The notes under the pieces are model-generated. The model was not told the origin of the DNA. It searched no databases and saw nothing but the letters and a program-made list of their open reading frames with translations. The translations under genes were made by a program, and so were the position numbers. From assembly GCF_013694105.1 (NCBI RefSeq), contig NZ_JACEFG010000001.1, positions 868,001 through 932,000 of the forward strand: a DNA stretch of 64,000 bases. Reading direction: 5' to 3'. The first letter of the stretch is position 1; every line of letters begins with the position of its first letter. This stretch comes from Halobacillus locisalis (GTDB lineage: Bacteria > Bacillota > Bacilli > Bacillales > Halobacillaceae). Positions 8,650 through 16,648 of this stretch are shown here, piece after piece.

Positions 8650-8689
8650 TACTTAGTATCTGAAGATATGTAACAGGAGGGATTTTCAT

Positions 8690-8875
8690 ATGGCACGTAG
8701 TGTAATTTCGGGAAAAGGTACCCGTTCAGGTAACCACCGTTCACACGCAATGAATGCTAATAAACGTCAATTCAAAGCGAACCTACAAAAAGTACGCATC
8801 CTAGTAGATGGCAAGCCACAAAAAGCTTGGGTTACTGCTCGCGAATTGAAGTCTGGTAAAGTAACACGCGTATAA
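8690..8875 (+). CDS. rpmB: 50S ribosomal protein L28
   Basis: A 61-residue protein starting '[20 protein letters not shown]' with the basic, Lys/Arg-rich sequence and 'ARELKSGKV' end of bacterial L28. No CxxC pairs are present, so this is the zinc-independent form. It is a monocistronic gene, opposite in strand to its neighbours as in B. subtilis, with its own promoter, a consensus ribosome site (AGGAGG) and terminator. Confidence 0.97.
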   Translation: MARSVISGKGTRSGNHRSHAMNANKRQFKANLQKVRILVDGKPQKAWVTARELKSGKVTRV

Positions 8876-8888
8876 TCAAATAAGCGTC

Positions 8889-8920
8889 AAAAAAAGCACC
8901 CGTGATCGGGTGCTTTTTTT
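8889..8920. terminator. rpmB terminator
   Basis: Stem GCACCCG / CGGGTGC flanked by a run of A before and TTTTTTT after, so it could act for either strand. Confidence 0.9.
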
Positions 8921-8970
8921 GTTGTCTAGAGAGCTTAAAATGCTTCCCCAGAACCTTTGTTGTTTGTCAG

Positions 8971-9070
8971 AACCCTATGCGTAGCGGGGAGACCAAGCGA
9001 ATCAAGCCTTCGCTTGTCTAACCGTTTCTAGACAAGACACCCAGCTTGCGCCTGCCTAAGCATAGAGGTT
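8971..9070. repeat. Structured intergenic element (nested inverted repeats)
   Basis: No gene fits in the 158 nt between the rpmB terminator and spoVM. The ends pair as AACC-C-TATGC (8971-8980) with GCATA-GA-GGTT (9060-9070). Inside are two perfect 8-bp hairpins, CAAGCGAA/TTCGCTTG (8994-9016) and CTTGTCTA/TAGACAAG (9013-9036), which share the bases CTTG and so are mutually exclusive. The 'GTCTAG' and 'CAGGCGC' pieces on the minus strand recall palindromic intergenic repeats common in Bacillaceae, but an RNA element upstream of nothing on plus and after spoVM on minus is also possible. Confidence 0.5.
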
Positions 9071-9078
9071 CCCCTGCC

Positions 9079-9159
9079 CTACTCTTTTTTAAAAGTACTT
9101 ATAACTGCGCGCACTATACCCCCGACGAACCGTGGGAGTTTGATCGTATAAAACTTCAA
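9079..9159 (-). CDS. spoVM: Stage V sporulation protein M
   Basis: A 26-residue peptide, 'MKFYTIKLPRFVGG' followed by 'IVRAVISTFKKE'. It is nearly identical to B. subtilis SpoVM, an amphipathic helix made in the mother cell that recognises the convex forespore membrane and anchors SpoIVA to start coat assembly. The conserved Pro9 is present. It lies between thiN and rpmB exactly as in B. subtilis. The start is TTG, preceded by AGGAGGAGGGGG. It is too short for normal gene calling but the match and position make it secure. Confidence 0.95.
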   Translation of the reverse strand: MKFYTIKLPRFVGGIVRAVISTFKKE

Positions 9160-9209
9160 AGAGCCCCCTCCTCCTATATAAAGCTAATGCGAAATCCCAT
9201 GTTCACCCT

Positions 9210-9872
9210 CTACTGATTCAAATCCTTGCTCCTTATTACTAAGAGTATGCCTGAATGAAACGAAAAAGTACCCTCATCTTCAATCAATTGGTTAGAGATG
9301 CATAAGGTCGATCCATAAGGAACGTCGGCCTCATCAAGAGGATAATAGAAACCTTTCAAGGTAATTCCTGACACTTCTAACGTAACAGGTAAAAAGGAAA
9401 CATAAGGATAGGCCTCATTTAGTTTCAGTGTATGCTCTCCTGCAAAAACTAATTCCACCTGATTTTGTTGATCGATGATGGTTCCTTTGATTCCTTGTTG
9501 CATAAGAGGATAAAGCAGTTGGATATTCGCAAGGGAATGATCAATCCGGCCACCTGTCACCCCGAATAGTACAATATGCGAAGGGTTCTGTTTTAGTGCT
9601 TCGTTAATCGCAAGCTCTAGGTCCGTCTCATCTTTTTCATCTGGATACTCGACAAAGGATTGTGACGTCTGTTTAATTCTTTCCTTCGACACTTTGCTGA
9701 CTGAATCGAAGTCGCCAATTGCGATATCTGGTACTATGTCATTCTCTATCAGTACTTCAGCCCCTTGATCAGCACCTATCCACACCATATCCTCTTGATC
9801 AAAGGCTTTTAAATCAGGGATATAGGCTTTGGGACTTCCGCCTACAACGGCGATCTTTTTGGATTTCGTCAT
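9210..9872 (-). CDS. thiN: Thiamine diphosphokinase
   Basis: A 220-residue TPK: 'IGADQGAEVLIE' near the start, 'DIAIGDFDSVSK' with the catalytic aspartates, 'KDETDLELAI' and 'GVTGGRIDHSLANI'. It transfers pyrophosphate from ATP to thiamine to make the cofactor ThDP. The ATG at 9872 was preferred over the TTG ten codons upstream because AGGGGGAAAG lies just before it. It belongs to the rsgA-rpe-thiN-spoVM order, although a hairpin terminator separates it from rpe. Confidence 0.93.
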   Translation of the reverse strand: MTKSKKIAVVGGSPKAYIPDLKAFDQEDMVWIGADQGAEVLIENDIVPDIAIGDFDSVSKVSKERIKQTSQSFVEYPDEKDETDLELAINEALKQNPSHIVLFGVTGGRIDHSLANIQLLYPLMQQGIKGTIIDQQNQVELVFAGEHTLKLNEAYPYVSFLPVTLEVSGITLKGFYYPLDEADVPYGSTLCISNQLIEDEGTFSFHSGILLVIRSKDLNQ

Positions 9873-9926
9873 ACTCTTTCCCCCTAATGGTCCGATTATC
9901 AATCCTTCACAGAAGCTGCCCCATCC

Positions 9927-9963
9927 GAAAAGAGCCCAAAGGTGAAGGTCACCTTTGGGCTCT
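9927..9963 (-). terminator. Intrinsic terminator between rpe and thiN
   Basis: Perfect stem AGAGCCCAAAGGTGA / TCACCTTTGGGCTCT with a 3-nt loop, followed by TTTT on the minus strand. It implies that thiN gets only read-through or has its own promoter. Confidence 0.75.
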
Positions 9964-9973
9964 AAAGCTCACG

Positions 9974-10624
9974 TCAAACGGCGTTACGAATGGCTTCTAT
10001 CGCTTCTCTCCTGTCTTCTTTTTTGAAAACAGCACTCCCAGCGACGAGCACATCAGCACCAGCATCTGTACATAGTTTTGCCGTTTCTGTGTTCACGCCA
10101 CCATCAATTTCAATTTCGAAATCAAGGCCCATGTCTCTACGCCAGTCCGCAATCTGGCGAACCTTTGGCAAGACCGAAGAAATGAACGATTGACCACCGA
10201 ATCCCGGGTTGACTGTCATCAACAACACGAGGTCGACTTCTTCTAAAATCGGTTTAATCATCTCAGCTGGTGTTCCAGGATTAATGACCACACCTGCTTT
10301 TAGGCCGTGGCTTTTTATTAATTGGATGGTTCGGTGTAAATGCGTACATGCTTCTTGATGAACGGTAATGATATCACTGCCCGCTTTTGCAAATTCCTCG
10401 ATATAATGATCCGGGTTTTCGATCATAAGGTGGACATCGAGCGGCAACGACGTCACCGGGCGAATGGCTTCAACAATCATAGGTCCAATCGAAATGTTCG
10501 GTACATAGTGGCCGTCCATCACATCGACGTGGATGTAATCCGCTCCGCCTTTCTCAACATCTATAATTTCCTCTCCAAGTTTTGCGAAATTTGACGCTAG
10601 AATGGAAGGTGCAATTTTTGTCAT
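9974..10624 (-). CDS. rpe: Ribulose-phosphate 3-epimerase
   Basis: A 216-residue TIM-barrel enzyme: 'IAPSILASNFAKLGEE', 'HVDVMDGHYVPN' (metal-binding His and catalytic Asp), 'VNPGFGGQSF' and 'EIDGGVN'. It interconverts ribulose-5-phosphate and xylulose-5-phosphate in the pentose phosphate pathway. Usual length. It starts 2 nt after the rsgA stop and so is translationally linked to it. Confidence 0.96.
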   Translation of the reverse strand: MTKIAPSILASNFAKLGEEIIDVEKGGADYIHVDVMDGHYVPNISIGPMIVEAIRPVTSLPLDVHLMIENPDHYIEEFAKAGSDIITVHQEACTHLHRTIQLIKSHGLKAGVVINPGTPAEMIKPILEEVDLVLLMTVNPGFGGQSFISSVLPKVRQIADWRRDMGLDFEIEIDGGVNTETAKLCTDAGADVLVAGSAVFKKEDRREAIEAIRNAV

Positions 10625-10626
10625 TT

Positions 10627-11508
10627 TTAGTACCTCGGCTTTCTATTCTGTATTTCCTCTAAAAAGTGTAGGTAGTGGTCGTAGCGTTGTTGACTGATAC
10701 TTCCTTCTTCAACACCCGCTTTCACCGCGCACTTCGGCTCTTTGTTGTGCAAACATCCTCTGAATTTACAACCATCCTGTACCGCAACGAACTCCGGAAA
10801 ACATTCTGGGAGCTGATCGACTTCCAAGTCACCGAATTCAAGCGAGCTGAATCCAGGCGTATCGGCTACAAGCCCTCCTGATATTTCATAAAGTTCAACG
10901 TGTCTGGTCGTATGCTTTCCCCTTCCTAAACTTTCCGAGATCTCATCCGTATCAATCGATAATCTCGGGTCAATGGAGTTCAACAAGGAAGACTTACCGA
11001 CGCCGGATTGACCGGCAATCACCGTCGTCCGGTCCGCTAAATGCGATTGAACCAGGTCCATCGAGGCCGAATCGCTCACAGCAGATAAAATGACCGCATA
11101 TCCGATGGACTGATACATATCGCGATAGGCTTCCATCTCTGCTTTTTCATCTTCACTCAACTGGTCCATTTTTGAAATGACTATAAATGGTTCAATTCGC
11201 TTCGCTTCTACCAAGACGAGAAACCGATCCAGCAATAGCGCGTTAAAGTCCGGGCGAATCGCTGAAGTCACAATGAGCGCCTGATCAACGTTCGCAATCG
11301 GAGGTCGTACAAACTCATTTTTCCTTTCTTCAATAGACAGGATGTACCCTTCATCTTTATGTTCTGCTTTAAATTCTACGATGTCCCCGACGAGCGGGCT
11401 CACTTTTTTCTTGCGAAAGTTGCCACGACCTCGGCATTGATAAACTTCTCCGTCATGGATTACATAATAGAAACCACTCAGCGCCTTGATGATCTTACCT
11501 GTTGTCAT
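10627..11508 (-). CDS. rsgA: Ribosome small subunit-dependent GTPase A
   Basis: A 293-residue circularly permuted GTPase (CpgA/YloQ). The N-terminal OB fold is followed by G4 'ISKMD' at 111-115, then G1 'GQSGVGKSS' at 166-174, G3 'DTPGF' at 216-220, and a zinc knuckle with Cys247, Cys252, His254 and Cys260. It matures the 30S subunit. The ATG overlaps the prkC stop by 4 nt. CpgA is a PrkC substrate in B. subtilis, which fits the gene order. Confidence 0.96.
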   Translation of the reverse strand: MTTGKIIKALSGFYYVIHDGEVYQCRGRGNFRKKKVSPLVGDIVEFKAEHKDEGYILSIEERKNEFVRPPIANVDQALIVTSAIRPDFNALLLDRFLVLVEAKRIEPFIVISKMDQLSEDEKAEMEAYRDMYQSIGYAVILSAVSDSASMDLVQSHLADRTTVIAGQSGVGKSSLLNSIDPRLSIDTDEISESLGRGKHTTRHVELYEISGGLVADTPGFSSLEFGDLEVDQLPECFPEFVAVQDGCKFRGCLHNKEPKCAVKAGVEEGSISQQRYDHYLHFLEEIQNRKPRY

Positions 11509-13550
11509 GGATTGTTCTCACCTGCTTCTTCATATGTCAGTGTACTTTCTTCCACAACTTCTTCACCGCGTTGGACTCTATAAGACGCCTCTTCGCCAGG
11601 TGTGATGGTCAGTGGAATTTCAAACGTTGTTGTTTCAGTAATCGTTTCTTCTCGGAATACTTCCTCAATGGTATTCTCAGCGTCTCCCACATAAATGAGC
11701 ACTTGTTGCTCAGCTACACCCGCTTCTTCATCGAACGGGACTTGTATTTGAACCGTCTCTGTGCGAGGCTGTGGATCGGGTTCAGGTTCAGGCTCCGGTT
11801 CTGGCTCAGGAGCAGGTTCCGCTCCTAAAGATATTCTCAGAGTTACAGTCGATCCTTCTTCAACCTCTTCTCCTCGGTCAATGGATTGTGAGGCAACCTG
11901 ACTGACCGGCCATCGTTCAGAATACGTTTCTTCTATATCGACCTGTAATCCCAATTCTTCAAGTTCCGCAACGGCATCTTGGCGTGTCATACCAATAACG
12001 CGAGGCATTTGGACCATAGGAGGACCGCTACTCACAATGAAATAAACAGTATTGTCTTCGGGAACGACTTGCTCACCGACACGCGGGCTGTCGTGTTCTA
12101 GAATTTCCCCTATAGGTCGATCGCTTTCTTCATAAAATGGCCTTACATTGACAAAGCCCTGGTCGAGAAGCTCCGTTTTGACTTGATCAAACATTCGACC
12201 AGTATAATCACCGAATTCTACGGTTTCTCTTCCACGACTATAAAAGATGGTTACAGACGAACCCTCTTTCACCATCGTACCAGCAGGGGGATCCGTCCGG
12301 ATTACGTCACCCGCCTCGATTTCTTCGGAGAACGTCTCTTCCTGGTTCACGTCTAGTCCTAATTCTAATAACTGACTATACGCTTCTTCATATTCCATGC
12401 CTGACACATCCGCTATCTCGACGTCATCTGGCTGTATGATTCCTGGAATCGTAAACAAAGCAGCAAGCCCCGCAATGAACAATAGAGCTAAAACTGAAAC
12501 GACCCATGGCCATTTCTTTTTCTTCTTTTTTGGTTCTTTATAAGATGCTTCCGCTACCGGTTCAGACTTTCGGTCCTGAATTGGTGTCATTGGTTTTGTC
12601 TGATTATGAATGATCGTCTGATCCCCTGTGTGATCATTATAAGAATCATTTGGAATAACAGGGATCGCTTTTGTCTTCTCCTCATCATTTTCTTCAGGAA
12701 TTTCAAAAGCCACTTCATTCATACGATCGACATGTAAACACGTTTCCAAATCCTCTTCCATATCAATGACAGAATCGTAACGATGGAACGGATCTTTTGC
12801 CGTTGCCTGGAGGACGATATTCTCGACGCTTTGAGGTAAGTCCGTGATCCACCTACGTAAAGATGGTGTATCATGCTGCAAATGTTTTAAAGCAATCGAA
12901 ACTGGAGATTCCCCTGAGAACGGAAGCCTCCCAGTTAACAATTCGAAAAAAACGATACCTAATGAATACACATCGGATTTTCTTGTTGCGGTTCCCCCTC
13001 GAGCTTGTTCGGGAGATAAATAATGGACCGAGCCGAGCACAGAATTAGTCTGTGTCAATGCCGTAGCACTTAAAGCCATGGCAATCCCAAAGTCGGTTAC
13101 TTTCACGTGACCGTAATGATCGATCAATATATTCTGCGGTTTTATGTCCCTGTGAACGATTCCGTTCTCGTGCGCGTGATTGATCGCGGATGTTATTTGT
13201 CTCATAATGTCCACAGCTTCAGAAATATCGATGGGACTATGGTGCTGAATATATTGCTTTAACGTCATGCCATCGACAAATTCCATGACCATATAATAAA
13301 TGTCCTCTTCTTCCCCGACATCGAAAATATTCACAATATTCGGGTGGGATAGACTTGTCGCTGACTGGGCTTCTCTATGAAAGCGAGCGATGAACTCTTC
13401 ATCGTTTCCATGCTCCAGACGCAGCACCTTTATCGCCACATCGCGCTCTAAAATAATATCGTGACCCAGATACACGTTAGCCATTCCACCGCCACCGATC
13501 ATCTCCTTGATTCGATAACGGTCGTTAAGCAAACGGTTATGCATCATCAC
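11505..13550 (-). CDS. prkC: PASTA-domain Ser/Thr protein kinase
   Basis: A 681-residue membrane kinase. The Hanks-type domain has the glycine loop at 19-24 ('GGGGMANVY'), 'HRDIKPQN' at 133-140 and DFG at 153-155. A Lys-rich stop-transfer segment and one transmembrane helix ('WVVSVLALLFIAGLAALF') near 350-370 follow, then three extracellular PASTA repeats (about 375-580), a Pro-Glu repeat spacer (PEPEPEPEPEPD) and a C-terminal Ig-like domain. PrkC senses muropeptides and signals in germination and wall growth. It overlaps prpC and rsgA by 4 nt at each end. Confidence 0.96.
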   Translation of the reverse strand: MMMHNRLLNDRYRIKEMIGGGGMANVYLGHDIILERDVAIKVLRLEHGNDEEFIARFHREAQSATSLSHPNIVNIFDVGEEEDIYYMVMEFVDGMTLKQYIQHHSPIDISEAVDIMRQITSAINHAHENGIVHRDIKPQNILIDHYGHVKVTDFGIAMALSATALTQTNSVLGSVHYLSPEQARGGTATRKSDVYSLGIVFFELLTGRLPFSGESPVSIALKHLQHDTPSLRRWITDLPQSVENIVLQATAKDPFHRYDSVIDMEEDLETCLHVDRMNEVAFEIPEENDEEKTKAIPVIPNDSYNDHTGDQTIIHNQTKPMTPIQDRKSEPVAEASYKEPKKKKKKWPWVVSVLALLFIAGLAALFTIPGIIQPDDVEIADVSGMEYEEAYSQLLELGLDVNQEETFSEEIEAGDVIRTDPPAGTMVKEGSSVTIFYSRGRETVEFGDYTGRMFDQVKTELLDQGFVNVRPFYEESDRPIGEILEHDSPRVGEQVVPEDNTVYFIVSSGPPMVQMPRVIGMTRQDAVAELEELGLQVDIEETYSERWPVSQVASQSIDRGEEVEEGSTVTLRISLGAEPAPEPEPEPEPEPDPQPRTETVQIQVPFDEEAGVAEQQVLIYVGDAENTIEEVFREETITETTTFEIPLTITPGEEASYRVQRGEEVVEESTLTYEEAGENNP

Positions 13551-14308
13551 TCCGCACCCTCTTTCTGAACGGTATCGTGACTATGATGCACAACAGCTAA
13601 GGTAATATTGTCTTCTCCTCCACGGGCATTAGCTTTTTCAACCATACGCTGACAAAAATCGGCCCAATCCCCTTCAAAGGTAGACAATTCTTGTAGTTCT
13701 TCATCGCCTACTTTGTTTGTCAGTCCATCTGAACACAGTAACAATCGATTTCCTTCTTCAAACGTCAGAGTCTGAATATCCGCTTGAACGTCCTGCTCTG
13801 TCCCAAGCGCCTTCAATAAGACATTCTTCCTTGGATGCTGCTCCGCTTCCTCTGAGCTGATCTGACCTGTGCGAACGAGTTCGTTGACGAGTGAATGATC
13901 TTCAGTCAACTGTTTAAATCCGAATTCATTCGCGAAATAACAGCGACTATCACCAATATGTCCGATTGTTACAAAAGCTTCTGTACAAACTGCCGCAACA
14001 ACCGTCGTTCCCATTCCATAGTACTCTTCCCGCTCACCCGCATAGCTCTTAATTTCATGATTAACAGATTGAATGGCTCGTTCAAGCCATTCTTCAGATT
14101 GTTCTGGTGATTGTAATGGCTCTTGGGACTGCCACTCTTTATGTAAGTGAGATGTAGCCATCTGACTGGCAACATCTCCCGCTCGGTGTCCACCCATTCC
14201 ATCTGCAACGACAGCAAGAATTTGGCCGGCGTCATTTTTGAATACGCCACCCGCATCTTCATTATGGTTTCTCACTTGTCCTTGGTCGGTAAGAAAATAT
14301 CCATTCAT
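13547..14308 (-). CDS. prpC: PP2C-type Ser/Thr phosphatase
   Basis: A 253-residue PPM phosphatase: 'QVRNHNEDA' near residue 12, 'VADGMGGHRAGDVAS' near 34 with the metal-binding Asp and Gly, 'IGHIGDSRCYF' and 'GGEDNITLAVV' at the end. It dephosphorylates PrkC and its targets. Its ATGA overlap with prkC couples the antagonistic pair. Confidence 0.95.
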   Translation of the reverse strand: MNGYFLTDQGQVRNHNEDAGGVFKNDAGQILAVVADGMGGHRAGDVASQMATSHLHKEWQSQEPLQSPEQSEEWLERAIQSVNHEIKSYAGEREEYYGMGTTVVAAVCTEAFVTIGHIGDSRCYFANEFGFKQLTEDHSLVNELVRTGQISSEEAEQHPRKNVLLKALGTEQDVQADIQTLTFEEGNRLLLCSDGLTNKVGDEELQELSTFEGDWADFCQRMVEKANARGGEDNITLAVVHHSHDTVQKEGAE

Positions 14309-14341
14309 GGACTCACCTCGTTTCCTGTATTCAAGTATTCT

Positions 14342-15691
14342 TTAGCCTTTTCGTATCAAGCGGACGAGGAAAAACCCGTCCGTATCCCATTCTTGAGGGA
14401 ATATTTGCAGTCCGTACGCACTCTCACCAATCGATCCTTTCAGTGTTTCAGGCAATTCATCAAAGAATGAAGGATCCACTTCATAATCTGGATGCGAAGC
14501 AAGGAAATGCTTAACCGCTTCTTCATTCTCATGTCGATCGACTGTACACGTGCTGTAGATCAGCTTTCCACCTTTTTTCAATAATGGTGCAACGTGGGCC
14601 AGCAAATCATCTTGAATTTCTCTAAGGGAGAATATGTCTTCTTCTTTCTTATGGTACTTGATGTCCGGTTTTCCACGAAGCACACCTAAGCCTGAACACG
14701 GAGCATCCATCAACAAACGATCGAATGTTTCCTCTTCATGCAGATCTTGCAGTTTTCTCGAATCGGCTTGTGCGGCCGTAATTGATGTCAACTGGAGCTC
14801 TTCCGCTTTCTTACTGACTAGTTTCGCCTTCTTGGCATGCAAATCATAAGCGGTTACGGTTCCAACGTCCTCGATTTTTTCTGCTATGTGTGTCGTCTTG
14901 CCACCAGGTGCGCTGCATGCATCCAATACATGCATGCCTCGCTCTAAATCCATCATTTCAGCGACGAGCATCGAACTCTGGTCTTGAACGGTCACTTTTC
15001 CATCCATGAACAAGGAATGCTTAAGAATATGCCCCTTTGTAACGATAATACCTTGATTAGAGAAAGGACTCTCCTCTACGGCAAATCCATCTTCAAGAAG
15101 CTGATTCATCGCTTCTTGACGCGATATTCTTAACCGTTGAACACGTACACTCATCGGTAAATGGTGGTTGTTAGCTTCACACATCTCCTTTGTAACATCC
15201 ATGCCGTATTGGTCGACCCACCTTGAAACCAGCCACATGGGATGACTCGTCTCGATTGCAAGGCGTTCAACAGGATTTTCAATGGCCTCTGTGGATTGCA
15301 ACCCTTTTCGTTGAACGTTCCGAAGAACACCATTGACCAAAGAGGAAATCCCTTTATGTCCTTGTTTTTTTGAAATTTCTACAGCTTCGTGGATGATGGC
15401 ATGATCCGGTACTCGCTCTAAATACGTCATTTGATAGATCGACATATACAATAACCAGCGTACCCAAGGTTTGATTTTCTTTTGCTTGGCGATGAACGGT
15501 TGAATCTGATAATCGATCAAGTCGCGACGTTGCAAGGTACCATAGACAATCTCCGTGAGCAACCCTCCATCTTGACGCGACAATTGTTGCTTATTGATTT
15601 CTCTGTCCAGCAGCACGTGACTGAAGCCTCCCTGCTCCCCAATTCGAGTCAGAAGGCTAAGTGCTGTTTCTCTTAACACATATTTAGTCAT
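14342..15691 (-). CDS. rsmB: 16S rRNA m5C967 methyltransferase
   Basis: A 449-residue RsmB. The N-terminal NusB-like RNA-binding domain is followed by a Rossmann methyltransferase domain with the SAM site '[15 protein letters not shown]', motif IV '[15 protein letters not shown]' and the catalytic Cys in '[15 protein letters not shown]'. The start is set at ATG 15691, after GGGGG, overlapping the fmt stop by 8 nt. In B. subtilis rlmN follows; here prpC starts 33 nt later, so rlmN is missing from this place. Confidence 0.94.
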   Translation of the reverse strand: MTKYVLRETALSLLTRIGEQGGFSHVLLDREINKQQLSRQDGGLLTEIVYGTLQRRDLIDYQIQPFIAKQKKIKPWVRWLLYMSIYQMTYLERVPDHAIIHEAVEISKKQGHKGISSLVNGVLRNVQRKGLQSTEAIENPVERLAIETSHPMWLVSRWVDQYGMDVTKEMCEANNHHLPMSVRVQRLRISRQEAMNQLLEDGFAVEESPFSNQGIIVTKGHILKHSLFMDGKVTVQDQSSMLVAEMMDLERGMHVLDACSAPGGKTTHIAEKIEDVGTVTAYDLHAKKAKLVSKKAEELQLTSITAAQADSRKLQDLHEEETFDRLLMDAPCSGLGVLRGKPDIKYHKKEEDIFSLREIQDDLLAHVAPLLKKGGKLIYSTCTVDRHENEEAVKHFLASHPDYEVDPSFFDELPETLKGSIGESAYGLQIFPQEWDTDGFFLVRLIRKG

Positions 15692-16631
15692 GCTGTTCCC
15701 CCAGACGATCACCTACAGAAAGCGATTGTCCTGAGCCATTTACAAACGCCTGTCCATCCATCCGCTTTTTACCTGATGGCTGTAATTCCGTGACTTTCAC
15801 GGCTTTGCCGTCCCCTGTTTGTACGAGGAAGCCATCTTCTTGAATGTCGACGACCGCACCTGGTTCCCGGTTAAACGTACCATTTACTTTCTCCACCCAC
15901 CATAACTTCATCGGTTTGTCATTCCAATACGTGAACGCAACCGGCCACGGACGTAAACCACGCACATGGTTGTACACCGTCTGTTGATCGTTACTCCAAT
16001 CAATCAGCTCTTGATCTCTTTTAATGTTAGGGGCGAAAGTAGCCGCTTCGTGGTTTTGTTCTTCAGCCGTCAATTCTCCTGACAATAGCTCAGGAACCGT
16101 TTGAGCTAAAAGATCAGCTCCCGCCACAGAGAGTTTGTCATGAAGCGTGCCGACGTGATCTTCATCCGTAATCGGAACGACCACTTTTGATAACATGGCT
16201 CCCGCATCAAGCTGTTTGACCATATACATGATCGTAACGCCTGTTTCCGCTTTCCCTTGTAGAATCGCGTAATGAATCGGCGCGCCTCCGCGAAGCTCAG
16301 GTAAAAGCGAAGCGTGTACGTTGATACAGCCATATTTCGGGGCTTCAAGTAAAGGTTCGGGAAGAATTTGACCGAACGCAGCCGTCACAATCAAGTCAGG
16401 CTCATACTTCAATACTTCCTCGTATTCGTCTTTGATTTTTTCAGGTTGAAAGACCGGGATGCCATGTTTATCTGCCGCGACTTTCACAGGTGGTGGCGTC
16501 ATCACCTTTTTCCTTCCTTTCGGGCGATCGGGCTGTGTGATGACGAGTACGACCTCATATGAATCTTCGATCAGTCGATCTAGAACGGGGACCGCAAAAT
16601 CCGGCGTTCCCATAAAGGCTATTCGTGTCAT
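15684..16631 (-). CDS. fmt: Methionyl-tRNA formyltransferase
   Basis: A 315-residue enzyme starting '[20 protein letters not shown]', with the catalytic region '[20 protein letters not shown]' and '[17 protein letters not shown]'. It formylates initiator Met-tRNA. ATG 16631, after AGGAG, was chosen; the frame is open 51 codons further upstream into priA but lacks family sequence there. It follows priA by 17 nt. The peptide deformylase gene def, usually between priA and fmt, is not present. Confidence 0.95.
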   Translation of the reverse strand: MTRIAFMGTPDFAVPVLDRLIEDSYEVVLVITQPDRPKGRKKVMTPPPVKVAADKHGIPVFQPEKIKDEYEEVLKYEPDLIVTAAFGQILPEPLLEAPKYGCINVHASLLPELRGGAPIHYAILQGKAETGVTIMYMVKQLDAGAMLSKVVVPITDEDHVGTLHDKLSVAGADLLAQTVPELLSGELTAEEQNHEAATFAPNIKRDQELIDWSNDQQTVYNHVRGLRPWPVAFTYWNDKPMKLWWVEKVNGTFNREPGAVVDIQEDGFLVQTGDGKAVKVTELQPSGKKRMDGQAFVNGSGQSLSVGDRLGEQHD

Positions 16632-16648
16632 GAGCAGATGCTCCTTTC

